DNA from: Longispora fulva
GTDB taxonomy: Bacteria; Actinomycetota; Actinomycetes; Mycobacteriales; Micromonosporaceae
Direction: 5' to 3'
Length of the DNA stretch: 64,000 bases
NCBI RefSeq assembly: GCF_015751905.1
Contig: NZ_JADOUF010000001.1
Span: 7,688,001-7,752,000, forward strand
Of this stretch, positions 33,781 to 42,943 are shown piece by piece. The stretch's first letter is position 1. Each line of letters begins with the position of its first letter. The notes beneath the pieces are model-generated. The model was given only the letters and a program-made list of their open reading frames with translations, was not told where the DNA came from and made no database searches. The translations under genes and the position numbers were made by a program.

Positions 33781-34497
33781 CTACTTCTTCGGGGTACGCG
33801 CCACGCAGATCACGGACTGGCCGAACGGCGCGCCGAACACGCTCTCCCACGCCCGGGTGACCGGGAGGACGAACTTGTCGTAGATCCGGACGACCGGGCC
33901 GGGCTTGGGGGCCTGGCCGAGGAGCTTGGCGGAGACGAAGTACCCGAAGAAGCCGAGGATGTTGGCGTACTTCAACACCTCGATCTCCAGGCCGGCCTCC
34001 AGCATGGCGGCGCGCATGGTCTTCTTCGTGTACCGCCGGACGTGGCCGGTCGCGATGTCCACCTTGCTCATCGCGATCATGAACGCCGGCACGACGACCA
34101 CGATCGCGGAACCCGGCTGGAGCAGCCCGGACATGCTGCGCAGGGCACCGACGTGGTCCTCGATGTGCTCGAGCACGTTGTAGGTGACCAGGCCGGTGTG
34201 GTGGCCGATCTCGTCGGTGGGGAGGAGAAGCTGGCGGACCTCGACGTTCGGGGCCTCGACGGCCATCCGCTCGGCGAGCTCGCGGAGTCGGGTCGGCTCC
34301 GCCTCGGTGCAGGTGAAGCGGCGGACGCGCGGTGCCCACTCGAGCGCGTAGTCGCCGAAACCGCTACCGACCTCGATCGGGTCGTCGCCCAGGTAGGGGA
34401 ACGCCATGGAGGAGAACCATTTGCGGTGGTTGACAGCCTCGGCGAGGCCTTCGAGGACCTCTTCCTGGACCTGCTGGTCTCCACCAAGATCGGTCAT
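33781..34497 (-). CDS. SAM-dependent methyltransferase
   Basis: 238 aa. The class I methyltransferase core is visible: IEVGSGFGDYALEWA (SAM-binding glycine loop), TCTEAEPTRLRELAERM (acidic second strand) and VTYNVLEHIEDHVGALR (motif with the usual NVLEH). A helical and hydrophobic insertion in the C-terminal third (ILGFFGYFVSAKLLG) suggests membrane contact. Such proteins often lie in sugar or cell-envelope clusters. Here the divergent neighbour is a membrane glycosyltransferase, so an envelope-glycan or lipid-linked substrate is plausible but unproven. ATG 34497 starts MTDLGGDQQVQ. Confidence 0.82.
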   Translation of the reverse strand: MTDLGGDQQVQEEVLEGLAEAVNHRKWFSSMAFPYLGDDPIEVGSGFGDYALEWAPRVRRFTCTEAEPTRLRELAERMAVEAPNVEVRQLLLPTDEIGHHTGLVTYNVLEHIEDHVGALRSMSGLLQPGSAIVVVVPAFMIAMSKVDIATGHVRRYTKKTMRAAMLEAGLEIEVLKYANILGFFGYFVSAKLLGQAPKPGPVVRIYDKFVLPVTRAWESVFGAPFGQSVICVARTPKK

Positions 34498-34643
34498 TTC
34501 AGTACTTCCCTCACTTGTTTGCCCGATTTTGTGCGGTCAAAATGTGGGGACCGCTCCGGGCACCTTACCCGATGCTACCGAGCAACCTGTGAGCCGTGTG
34601 ACATGCACGGCAAGGTGGTGATGGGCACCGTCCCCGAGCGCAA

Positions 34644-36110
34644 ATGGTTTACTGGCTCGTGCTTGCTACCTCGCGTCTCCGGGTTCCCGTGTGGTCGGCC
34701 CCGGCCCTGGTGATGTTCGCACTGGGCCTGTGGCGGCTGGGTCGGCCGGGCATGTGGGCCGACGAGTTGGCCACCTGGGGCGCGGCCCGGATGCCGGTGG
34801 GGAACATGCTCCGGATGCTCGGCGAGGTCGATGCCGTCGACGGGCTGTACTACCTGGTCATGAACCTGTGGGTCCACGTGGCGGGTTCCTCGGAGTGGGC
34901 GCTGCGGTTCCCCTCGGTGCTGGCGATGACGGCGGCGGCCGGCCTGCTCGCCGTGCTGGGGCGCCGGCTGGTGTCCTACCGGGCCGGGCTGGTCGCCGGG
35001 GTGGCGTTCGCGCTGGTCCCGGCCGCGTCGCGGTACGCGCAGGAGGCCAGGGTCTACCCGTTCGTCATGCTCGGCGCGATCGTGGCGACGCTGCTGATGG
35101 ACCGGATCCTGCGCCGGCCGTCGAGGCGGCTCCTGGTCGGGTACGCCGTCACGGTCGCCCTGATGGGCCTGCTGCACATCCTGGCCATCCTGATCGTGGC
35201 CGCGCACGGCGTGGTGGCGCTGCTGTCCCTGTGGCGGTCGCGGCGGCCGGTGTTCTGGCGCTGGTTCCTGGCCGCCTCGCTCGGGGTGCTGCCGGTGCTG
35301 CCGCTCGTCTGGCTGTCGACGGAGCAGACCAGGCAGGTGAGCTGGATCCCCGAGTCGAGCGTGCGCACCGTGATCGCGCTGCCGGAGAAGTTGACCTCGG
35401 TGGCCGCGGTGGGTGGTTTCCTGCTCGCGCTGGCGGTGCTCGCGTACTCGCGCCGCCGGTCCTCGATCCTCGTGCTGTCCTGGTTCGTGGTGCCGCCGGT
35501 GGTGCTGTTCGCCGCGGCCCAGGTCCACGAGCTGTTCTGGTACCGCTATCTCCTCTTCACCCTCCCGGCCCTGGTTCTGGCGGCGGGCATCACGCTCGCC
35601 CGGGCCAGGCTCGTGCCGGTCGTCGCCGGGCTCGTGGCGCTCGCCGCGCTCGGGGCGAACATCAACCTGTTCTACCGCTGGCCGGACGGCCACGAGCACG
35701 ACACCCGGGGCGTGGGCGCGCTGATCGCCGCGGAGTTCCGCCCGGGCGACGCCGTCGCGTACGCGTTGCACGAGCCGGTGGTGCCGTGGGAGGCCCGGGA
35801 CGTGGTCGCCCGGTACGTCCCCGCCGACAAGCGGCCCAGGGACGCGTTCGCGCTGGTCGGGCAGCGGGCCGGCGACAACTTCCTCGCGAAGGAGTGCCCG
35901 GACGACCAGCTCGTGCGGTGCCTCGCGGACGCGCCGCGGGTCTGGGTGATCCGGTTCGAGGACAAGAAGCTGGCCGACCCGCTGAAGGATCTCACCGACC
36001 CGAAGTGGGAGTCCGGGGCCAAGGAACGGCTGCTCAGGGACGACTACCGGCTCGAGCACGCCTGGGCGAAGCGCGCCTTCACGGTCGCCCTGTACGTCCG
36101 CAGCTCCTGA
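34644..36110 (+). CDS. Polytopic membrane glycosyltransferase (GT-C, GT39/PMT-like)
   Basis: 488 aa with about 8-11 hydrophobic segments over the first 340 residues, followed by a soluble C-terminal part of about 140 residues. The first loop has GMWADELATWG, carrying the Asp-Glu pair that is the catalytic hallmark of GT-C mannosyl/arabinosyltransferases using lipid-linked sugars. The next loop has PLYYL-like VDGLYYLVMNLWVH, and RYAQEARVYPF is another typical loop motif. The probable substrate is a polyprenyl-phosphate sugar; the acceptor is unknown. It is divergent from the methyltransferase, sharing a 146-nt region. The last 32 nt overlap the convergent hypothetical gene. ATG 34644 has no good ribosome-binding site, so the start may be later. 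Confidence 0.82.
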   Translation: MVYWLVLATSRLRVPVWSAPALVMFALGLWRLGRPGMWADELATWGAARMPVGNMLRMLGEVDAVDGLYYLVMNLWVHVAGSSEWALRFPSVLAMTAAAGLLAVLGRRLVSYRAGLVAGVAFALVPAASRYAQEARVYPFVMLGAIVATLLMDRILRRPSRRLLVGYAVTVALMGLLHILAILIVAAHGVVALLSLWRSRRPVFWRWFLAASLGVLPVLPLVWLSTEQTRQVSWIPESSVRTVIALPEKLTSVAAVGGFLLALAVLAYSRRRSSILVLSWFVVPPVVLFAAAQVHELFWYRYLLFTLPALVLAAGITLARARLVPVVAGLVALAALGANINLFYRWPDGHEHDTRGVGALIAAEFRPGDAVAYALHEPVVPWEARDVVARYVPADKRPRDAFALVGQRAGDNFLAKECPDDQLVRCLADAPRVWVIRFEDKKLADPLKDLTDPKWESGAKERLLRDDYRLEHAWAKRAFTVALYVRSS

Positions 36111-36429
36111 CGCCCCCGTCGGCGAGCCCCACCGCGAGTCCGGTCACCTCGTCGCCGGTCCGCAGCACCCGCACGTCGGGGCAGCCGCCGCGGACGGCGT
36201 CCCACGCGCCGTCGGGCCTGCGGGCGGCGGCGGCCCGGCAGTGTTCCTCGCCGACGTACCCCCAGGCCATGAACACCTCGTCGTCGGCGTAGCTGTACAC
36301 GCCGACCGACTCCGTGCGGTCCCCGGCCGGGCGGCGGTAGAAGGCACCGCGGAGACCGGGGACGGGCGTACCCTCGAAATCCACGTCCTCGATGATCTTG
36401 TGCACCTGGTACTGGGTGATATCGGGCAT
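36079..36429 (-). CDS. Hypothetical protein of about 116 aa
   Basis: Begins MPDITQYQVHKIIEDVDFEG. The middle is rich in aromatic and charged residues (YSYADDEVFMAWGYVGEEHC), ending near GGVRSCGRTGRP. It is probably a small cytosolic protein with a mixed alpha/beta fold; no family was recognised. Three in-frame ATGs (36444, 36435, 36429) are possible. 36429 is given because a GGAG in the preceding codons is suitably spaced. The 3' end overlaps the glycosyltransferase gene by 32 nt. It is divergent from aroG, so the region from 36430 to 36540 contains both promoters. Confidence 0.55.
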   Translation of the reverse strand: MPDITQYQVHKIIEDVDFEGTPVPGLRGAFYRRPAGDRTESVGVYSYADDEVFMAWGYVGEEHCRAAAARRPDGAWDAVRGGCPDVRVLRTGDEVTGLAVGLADGGVRSCGRTGRP

Positions 36430-36507
36430 ATCCATCGTCTCCATGATCGGTAAACGATAGTGCGTCCGGTACGGCTCCCGACGAGTGGGACTAGCCACCT
36501 CGGCGAT

Positions 36508-36528
36508 GTGCGACCCCGACCGTCGCAC
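36508..36528. promoter_or_regulatory. Small perfect hairpin just before aroG
   Basis: GTGCGAC (36508-36514) and GTCGCAC (36522-36528) can pair around a 7-nt loop. It ends 12 nt before the aroG GTG, so it abuts the ribosome-binding region. It may be an operator or may affect translation initiation. Confidence 0.35.
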
Positions 36529-36537
36529 TAAGGTTGA

Positions 36538-37929
<1,392 letters not shown>

Positions 37930-37942
37930 CCCCTTGTCAGGC

Positions 37943-37989
37943 GGGGTGTCGCCTTCCTTCCGGGGAAGAGCGACACCCCCTTTTTTTTT
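37943..37989 (+). terminator. Intrinsic terminator of aroG
   Basis: GGGGTGTCGC (37943-37952) pairs with GCGACACCCC (37970-37979), with an inner CTTCC/GGAAG stem, followed by nine T residues (37981-37989). It is the clearest Rho-independent terminator in the window. Confidence 0.95.
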
Positions 37990-38058
37990 GGTTACGAGTG
38001 GTCCCTGCCCCGGTGGTGTCGGCCGGAGCCCAGCGTGCCGGGGCGGTGGCCGGTCAGG

Positions 38059-39084
38059 CTAGGGCGCGCCGTTGATCGGGACCGGGAGGAAGCGCAGGCC
38101 GTCCTGCTCGCGGTGGCAGACGCCGCTGGTCGGCTGGGACCAGTAGCCGGCGAGGCACTGGCCGAGCATCGCGTGGCCGAGCTCGTTCGGGTGCAGGGAC
38201 TCCCGGGAGATCACCCCTTCGGGGCTCCGGCCGGGGCCGGCCTCAGGGGTGCCGTCCGCCTTCAGGCGGAGGCTGATCCCGCGGGTCCACTTCGGCTCGT
38301 CGCCCGGCGAGCACACCTCCCTGTCGTCCATCGCCGCGGTCAGGTCGAGGAAGTCCACGGCGGCGGCCTGCGCGGCGTCCCGCATGGTGGCCGCGAGCAG
38401 CGGGACGAACGTGCCCCGCGCCCATGCCGCGTCGTCGTCGTGGAACGGGCAGCCGTGCAGCACCCGGGAGAACCTGCTGTCCCACCGGTTGTGCACGGGC
38501 AGCGGCGACGGGTAGGACTGCAGCACGATCCGCGCGTCGCCCTGCCCGGTGTCGGCGAGCACCCCGCGCACCTGGGCCAGCACCGAGTCGAGCCGGGGCC
38601 GGAGTGCCGTGAGTCGGTCGGCCACCTTGGGCGCCCAGTCGTCCTTGCAGCTGGCGGTGGTCAGCGCGTACCCGACGGCGCAGTCGGTGACGATCTCCGT
38701 GAAGCCCGCGTCGTTGGCGCCGACGGTGATCAGGACGAGCCTGATCCGGTACTGCTCCGCGGCCTCCCGCAGCGCCTGTACCTGCGGCTTCTCCCCGCCC
38801 TGGCCCCGGACCAGCACGTCGGCGGTCTCCGCGCCCGAGCAGGCGAGGTTGACCACGTTCGCGCCCGGGATCCCGGCCGCGGCGAGCTGGGCGTGGTTCG
38901 AGCGGTGGCAGTCGGCGTTCGCCCCGTCGTGGTAGTCGCCGGCCCCCTCGCCGGAGGCGATGCTGTCGCCGAGCGCCACGACGGCGTCCAGCGGTGGCGG
39001 CGCGGCGGGCGGAGGGACGGCCAGCGCGACCCCGGGCGTCAGGAGCAGTGCGGCGAGCGGCAGGAGGGCTAACCGGGTTCTCAA
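38059..39084 (-). CDS. Secreted SGNH/GDSL hydrolase
   Basis: 341 aa. The signal peptide is at residues 1-22 (MRTRLALLPLAALLLTPGVALA). Block I has the nucleophile Ser in VVALGDSIASGEGA. Block III is VGANDAGF, and block V is SLHPNELGH with the catalytic His. Several Cys pairs fit disulfides of exported actinobacterial lipase/esterases such as those related to Streptomyces lipase. Substrate is probably an ester outside the cell. The TTG at 39084 is used because GGAAGGGG precedes it by about seven bases and no ATG or GTG is in frame nearby. It is divergent from the MFS gene across 199 nt. Confidence 0.87.
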   Translation of the reverse strand: MRTRLALLPLAALLLTPGVALAVPPPAAPPPLDAVVALGDSIASGEGAGDYHDGANADCHRSNHAQLAAAGIPGANVVNLACSGAETADVLVRGQGGEKPQVQALREAAEQYRIRLVLITVGANDAGFTEIVTDCAVGYALTTASCKDDWAPKVADRLTALRPRLDSVLAQVRGVLADTGQGDARIVLQSYPSPLPVHNRWDSRFSRVLHGCPFHDDDAAWARGTFVPLLAATMRDAAQAAAVDFLDLTAAMDDREVCSPGDEPKWTRGISLRLKADGTPEAGPGRSPEGVISRESLHPNELGHAMLGQCLAGYWSQPTSGVCHREQDGLRFLPVPINGAP

Positions 39085-39283
39085 TGTGTACCCCTTCCAT
39101 TGTTATATGACCGCTTTCTACGGTATTGAGGCCTTGATCACCACCTGTTCCGGAGATCCCGGCCACTAGTCCGTGACCGCCCCCGACGAGTCGATCTACG
39201 ATGGCTGGGCTAAGGGCTCACCATGAGCACGCGCTGGGGGTGGGGCTGCGCGTCTCTTTCGGCACACTCGAAAGGGATGTCCC

Positions 39284-40591
39284 TTGGCTGCCCTGGCCTC
39301 GTACCGGGGGCTGTGGTCCGTGACCGGACCTGGTTTCCTCCTGCTCGCCTTCCTCGCCCGCCTGCCCGCAGCGATGGGCGTCGTCGGCGCGCTCACCCTC
39401 GTCGTCACCACCACCGACAGCCTCACCGCCGCGGGGATCGCCGCCGGCGCGCTCGGCGTCGGCTCCGCGCTCGGCGGGCCGGTGGTGGGCTCCCTCGCCG
39501 ACCGGTACGGTCAGCGCCTCGTCGGCGTCGCCGCGGCCCTGATCGACGCGCTCGCCTACGCCGCACTGCTCTACTCGGCCCTCAGCCACGCCCCGCTCGC
39601 CGTCACGGCCGGCGCGGCGGCGCTCGCCGGGTTCGCCACCCCGCAGGTCGGGCCGCTGGTCCGGGTGCGCTGGGCGGCCCTGCTCGGCGATCTGCCACCC
39701 GGGCCGAACGGCCGGACCGCGCGGCCCGGCGCGCGCACCGTCGCCGAGCGGCAACGGCTCATGCCGACCGCGATGTCGTACGAGGGCACGGCCGATGAGA
39801 CGGCCTACATCACCGGCCCCGCGCTGGTCGGCGTCCTCGCCCTCACCGGGCACCCGACCCTGCCGCTGATCGGCGCGATCGCGCTGCTCGTGGTCGCCGG
39901 CACCCTGTTCGCCGTGCACCCGACGGCGCCGCCGGTGCTCCGGGTGCCGTCCGACGCGCCGCGCGACCGGTTGACCCCGGACCTCTGGGGCCTGGTCGCG
40001 GCCATGGTGTTCATCGGCGTCGTCTTCGGCGCGACCCAGACGGGCATCACGGCCCTGGCCAGGGATATCGGCGAGACCGGGGCCGGGGGCCTGGTGTACG
40101 CGGTGATGGGCGTCGGCAGCATCGTCGCCGGCCTGCTCACGGCCGCCCTGCCGACCCGGTTCCGGGTCTCGCTGCGCTATGTCGTGTTCGCCGTCGCGCT
40201 GTTCGTCGGGGCGGCCCCGCTGCTGCTGGTCGACTCGCTCGGCTCGGCGATGGCCGCGCTGGCGTTCCTCGGGGTGGCGGTCGCCCCGTACCTGATCACG
40301 GGGTACGTCCTGGCCGAGAGGATCACCGTGGCCCGGCGGGCCGGCGCGGCCATGACGCTGATGGCCAGCGGCGCGGTCGCCGGCAACGCCGTCGGCTCGG
40401 CGCTCTCCGGCGTCCTCGCCGACCGGTACGGCTACCAGGGCGCCTTCACCGTGCCCGTCGTCGCCGGCCTGCTCGCCGTCCTCCTCGCGGCGACCACGGC
40501 CCCACGCCTGCGCCGGGTACTCGCGACCCTGCCCCCGTCGCCCACGCCGGCCACCGCGCTACCGACAGCGGTGCCCGCGGCCAGGCGGTAG
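39284..40591 (+). CDS. MFS transporter
   Basis: 435 aa with about 12 hydrophobic segments. The loop-2 motif of the major facilitator superfamily is present as GSLADRYGQRLVG, and the related repeat in the second half is SGVLADRYGYQGAF. It is probably a proton-coupled exporter; no substrate can be inferred. Translation probably starts at TTG 39284 after AAAGGGATG, since there is no ATG or GTG at the beginning of the first membrane helix. The C-terminal tail is Pro/Thr/Ala-rich. Its neighbours (SGNH hydrolase, secreted protein) do not suggest a pathway. Confidence 0.85.
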   Translation: MAALASYRGLWSVTGPGFLLLAFLARLPAAMGVVGALTLVVTTTDSLTAAGIAAGALGVGSALGGPVVGSLADRYGQRLVGVAAALIDALAYAALLYSALSHAPLAVTAGAAALAGFATPQVGPLVRVRWAALLGDLPPGPNGRTARPGARTVAERQRLMPTAMSYEGTADETAYITGPALVGVLALTGHPTLPLIGAIALLVVAGTLFAVHPTAPPVLRVPSDAPRDRLTPDLWGLVAAMVFIGVVFGATQTGITALARDIGETGAGGLVYAVMGVGSIVAGLLTAALPTRFRVSLRYVVFAVALFVGAAPLLLVDSLGSAMAALAFLGVAVAPYLITGYVLAERITVARRAGAAMTLMASGAVAGNAVGSALSGVLADRYGYQGAFTVPVVAGLLAVLLAATTAPRLRRVLATLPPSPTPATALPTAVPAARR

Positions 40592-40653
40592 AACCGGGAT
40601 GGGCGGTAGGCCGGGACGCCCGCGGCCCGGTGGCCGGTGAGCGACGGCTCCGG

Positions 40654-41367
40654 TCAACAGCCGCCGGTCACGGTCACCGCCGAGGACAGCATCCGCCCGT
40701 CGGACAGCTTCACGGACACGTACCACGCGATGGCGTTGAAGGACGGCTCCGTGTACGTGCTGCCGTTGAACGTCTTCGGCCCGCCGGACATCCGGCCGAA
40801 CTGCCAGCTGCCGCCGAGGTCGTCGCGGCGCGCGTACACGCTGGCCTCGGTCGCGGTGCCGCCCACCACTGTCGCGCTGACGGCGACGTTCCACGACGAG
40901 GCGCCGCACTCCGGGGTGCCGGACGCGTTCACCGTCACCCCGCCGCCGCCGCTGGTCGGCACGCTGGTCGGCGGCTTGGACACCGGTGGGGGACCGACGG
41001 GGGTGCCGCGGGTCGACGCCGAGGCCGACGTGCTGGCCGACGGGCCGGCGCTGCGGGTGGCGGTCGCCCGGGCCCGCAGCGCGGCGGTCTGCGAGTCCAG
41101 CGCGCCGGAGCCGGGCGGCGCCAACACGCCCGGGGCGCCGGCCGGAGCCGGGCCGGAACCGGCCGGTTCGGCGAGCAGCTCGCCCGTGGACGACGCGACG
41201 AGGAACAGCATCAGCGCGCAGAACAGGAACCAGGCCAGCTCGGATCTGCGGGACAGCACGGTCCGGGGCGGCTGGCGGCGGTGCAGGCCGATCCAGCTGC
41301 CGCCCGGCGCGGCGTCGACCACCGCGGCCAGTTCTCCCGTAGCAAATGGGTGTTCCGTCGGCGTCAC
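40654..41367 (-). CDS. Membrane-anchored protein with extracellular beta-domain
   Basis: 237 aa. A cytoplasmic N-terminus of about 40 residues is followed by one membrane segment (LAWFLFCALMLFLVASS). Next comes a Pro/Ser/Thr/Ala-rich linker (about residues 65-140), and then a C-terminal domain of about 95 residues, with Cys near its start and end, that looks like a beta-sandwich. The domain lies outside the cell. No family was recognised. It is convergent with the MFS gene. The ahpD end lies 150 nt upstream on the same strand, with a hairpin between them, so it is separately transcribed. Confidence 0.65.
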   Translation of the reverse strand: MTPTEHPFATGELAAVVDAAPGGSWIGLHRRQPPRTVLSRRSELAWFLFCALMLFLVASSTGELLAEPAGSGPAPAGAPGVLAPPGSGALDSQTAALRARATATRSAGPSASTSASASTRGTPVGPPPVSKPPTSVPTSGGGGVTVNASGTPECGASSWNVAVSATVVGGTATEASVYARRDDLGGSWQFGRMSGGPKTFNGSTYTEPSFNAIAWYVSVKLSDGRMLSSAVTVTGGC

Positions 41368-41464
41368 GCCGCCCTACTTCCCCGCGCCCCCAGTCGATCA
41401 TGCAGTGACGTGCATCGATTCGACAATGTCGCGCGGGGTCACCCCGTGTCAAGGAACGGAAACG

Positions 41465-41506
41465 GAGAAGTTGCCGTCATCCGGGTCGAGATGACGACAA
41501 CTTCTC
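41465..41506 (-). terminator. Terminator hairpin of the ahpC-ahpD operon
   Basis: The 17-bp arms 41465-41481 and 41490-41506 (begin GAGAAGTTG) pair with one mismatch and an 8-nt loop. It lies 12 nt beyond the ahpD stop. Confidence 0.75.
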
Positions 41507-41517
41507 GTGTGGAGTCG

Positions 41518-42048
41518 TTATGCCAGCGCGGCTTCCGCGTCCAGGGTGACCGACGCGGCGTGCACGACGGCGGCGATCCGCAGCGCGTCGTGGATCGCGT
41601 CCCGGCCGAGCCCGGCCTTGATCAGCGCCTTCTCGTGCGACTCGAGGCACACCCCGCAGCCGGTGATGGCGGAGACCGCGAGGCACCACAGCTCGAAGTC
41701 CACCTTGTCCACGCCGGGCTGGCCGATGACGGACATCCGCAGCCGGGCGGGCAGGGTCTGGTACGCCTCGTCGCCGATCAGGTGCTTGGCGCGGTAGTAC
41801 ACATTGTTCATGGCCATGATGGACGCCGCGGCCTTGGCGGCCTCGACGGCCTCGGGCTTGAGCCGGTCGGCGGCCTCTGCGGCGATCTCGCGGATCACCT
41901 GCGGGCTGCGGGCCGCGATCGCGCAGGCCAGCGCGGCGCCCCAGGCCTGCTGCTCGGGCAGCGTGGCGTTGCCGAGCACGGAACCCAGGTTGAGCTTGGT
42001 GTCCTTCGCGTACGCCGGCAGGGCGTCCTTCAGGGTGTCGAGACCCAC
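41518..42048 (-). CDS. ahpD: Alkyl hydroperoxide reductase AhpD-like (carboxymuconolactone decarboxylase family)
   Basis: 176 aa, all helical. The redox pair is in ITGCGVCLESHEKAL (CxxC followed by the conserved His), and the N-terminal helices match mycobacterial AhpD. AhpD acts as the thiol reductant of AhpC, using electrons from lipoamide. The gene lies 63 nt after ahpC on the same strand and ends with TAA and a strong hairpin. Co-transcription with ahpC matches the usual mycobacterial arrangement. Confidence 0.93.
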   Translation of the reverse strand: MGLDTLKDALPAYAKDTKLNLGSVLGNATLPEQQAWGAALACAIAARSPQVIREIAAEAADRLKPEAVEAAKAAASIMAMNNVYYRAKHLIGDEAYQTLPARLRMSVIGQPGVDKVDFELWCLAVSAITGCGVCLESHEKALIKAGLGRDAIHDALRIAAVVHAASVTLDAEAALA

Positions 42049-42111
42049 GGGGTGGTTCCTTTCGCGCGAACGAGGAAGGAGGGGGCCGTCAGGCCCCCTC
42101 CCCAGGGAGAA

Positions 42112-42663
42112 CTAGCTGGCCATCAGGGACTTGACGTCGAGGGTGTCGCCGCCCTTGTTCCAGTTGCACGGGCACAGCTCGTCGGTCTGCAGCGCGTCGA
42201 GGACCCGCAGGACCTCGGCGACGTTGCGGCCCACGGAGCCGGCCGTGACCATGGCGAACTGGATCTCGTTGTTCGGGTCGACGATGAAGGTGGCGCGCTG
42301 GGCGACGCCGTCCTCGCCGAGGATGCCGCAGGCCTCGGACAGCTCGCGCTTGATGTCCGACAGCATCGGGAAGGGCAGATCGCGCAGGTCCGGGTGGTCC
42401 TTGCGCCACGCGAAGTGCACGAACTCGTTGTCCACGGAGGCGCCCAGCACCTGCGCGTCACGGTCGGCGAACTCGCCGTTCAGCCGGCCGAACTCGGCGA
42501 TCTCGGTCGGACAGATGAAGGTGAAGTCCTTCGGCCAGAAGAAGACGACGCGCCACTTGCCCTCGTGGGACTTGTTCGTGATGGTCTCGAAGGCGTTGTC
42601 GGCGTCGAGCGACACGCAGGCGGTCAGCTCGTAGGCCGGGAAGTGGTCACCAACGGTAAGCAC
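42112..42663 (-). CDS. ahpC: Alkyl hydroperoxide reductase subunit C (peroxiredoxin)
   Basis: 183 aa. The peroxidatic Cys is in DFTFICPTEIAEF and the resolving Cys is in ELCPCNWNKGG, both typical of AhpC. It reduces peroxides and peroxynitrite. A third Cys next to the resolving Cys (CPC) matches the mycobacterial three-cysteine type reduced by AhpD. Divergent from the cimA leader; the shared 160-nt region carries a 7-bp inverted repeat (42775-42797). No oxyR gene is present in the window. Confidence 0.95.
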   Translation of the reverse strand: MLTVGDHFPAYELTACVSLDADNAFETITNKSHEGKWRVVFFWPKDFTFICPTEIAEFGRLNGEFADRDAQVLGASVDNEFVHFAWRKDHPDLRDLPFPMLSDIKRELSEACGILGEDGVAQRATFIVDPNNEIQFAMVTAGSVGRNVAEVLRVLDALQTDELCPCNWNKGGDTLDVKSLMAS

Positions 42664-42774
42664 AGAGGTTCTCCTGTAGGGCGGTTGATTGGAGTCATTC
42701 CAGATTGTGCCCTACGGGAGCGAAAATCGCCCACGAGGGCGACACTAGTATGAAGTAGCTCACATCAGTCCCGT

Positions 42775-42797
42775 TATCTGGGAGTGATTTCCAGATA
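42775..42797. promoter_or_regulatory. Candidate operator between ahpC and cimA
   Basis: TATCTGG (42775-42781) and CCAGATA (42791-42797) are separated by 9 nt. The AT-rich centre and spacing fit a LysR-type dimer site, but no regulator can be assigned. Confidence 0.35.
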
Positions 42798-42824
42798 GCC
42801 GGACGTTCTGGGAAGGTTGCCCAT

Positions 42825-42860
42825 GTGACCAGCCTGCTCATTATTGGCCCGGCGCGCTGA
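42825..42860 (+). CDS. Leader peptide of cimA (MTSLLIIGPAR)
   Basis: An 11-codon frame starting with GTG, with GGAAGG eight bases upstream. Codons 4-7 are Leu-Leu-Ile-Ile (CTG CTC ATT ATT); ATT is rare in this GC-rich genome. The stop TGA lies inside the first of two hairpins that precede cimA. The arrangement is that of ribosome-mediated attenuation of branched-chain amino acid operons. Confidence 0.75.
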   Translation: MTSLLIIGPAR

Positions 42861-42917
42861 CTTCGAGACCTACCTCGTCAGCGCGCAGACCTTCCGCACC
42901 CGCGGAGGGTCTTTTTT
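42852..42917 (+). promoter_or_regulatory. Transcription attenuator upstream of cimA
   Basis: Hairpin 1: GCGCGCTGAC (42852-42861) pairs with GTCAGCGCGC (42877-42886). Terminator: 42887-42897 pairs with 42902-42912 (11 bp, one G-U) and six T follow (42912-42917). The loop of hairpin 1 (42866-42876) can alternatively pair with GAGGGTCT (42905-42912) with a 3-nt bulge. A ribosome paused at the Ile codons would cover the left arm of hairpin 1 and could favour this alternative, allowing read-through into cimA. Confidence 0.75.
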
Positions 42918-42943
42918 GTTGCAGGAATTAACTGGAGTGAACG

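Noticed and set aside
42823-42828. ATGTGA start-stop before cimA leader
   Set aside because: The overlapping GTG frame with Leu/Ile codons and proper ribosome-binding distance explains the region better.
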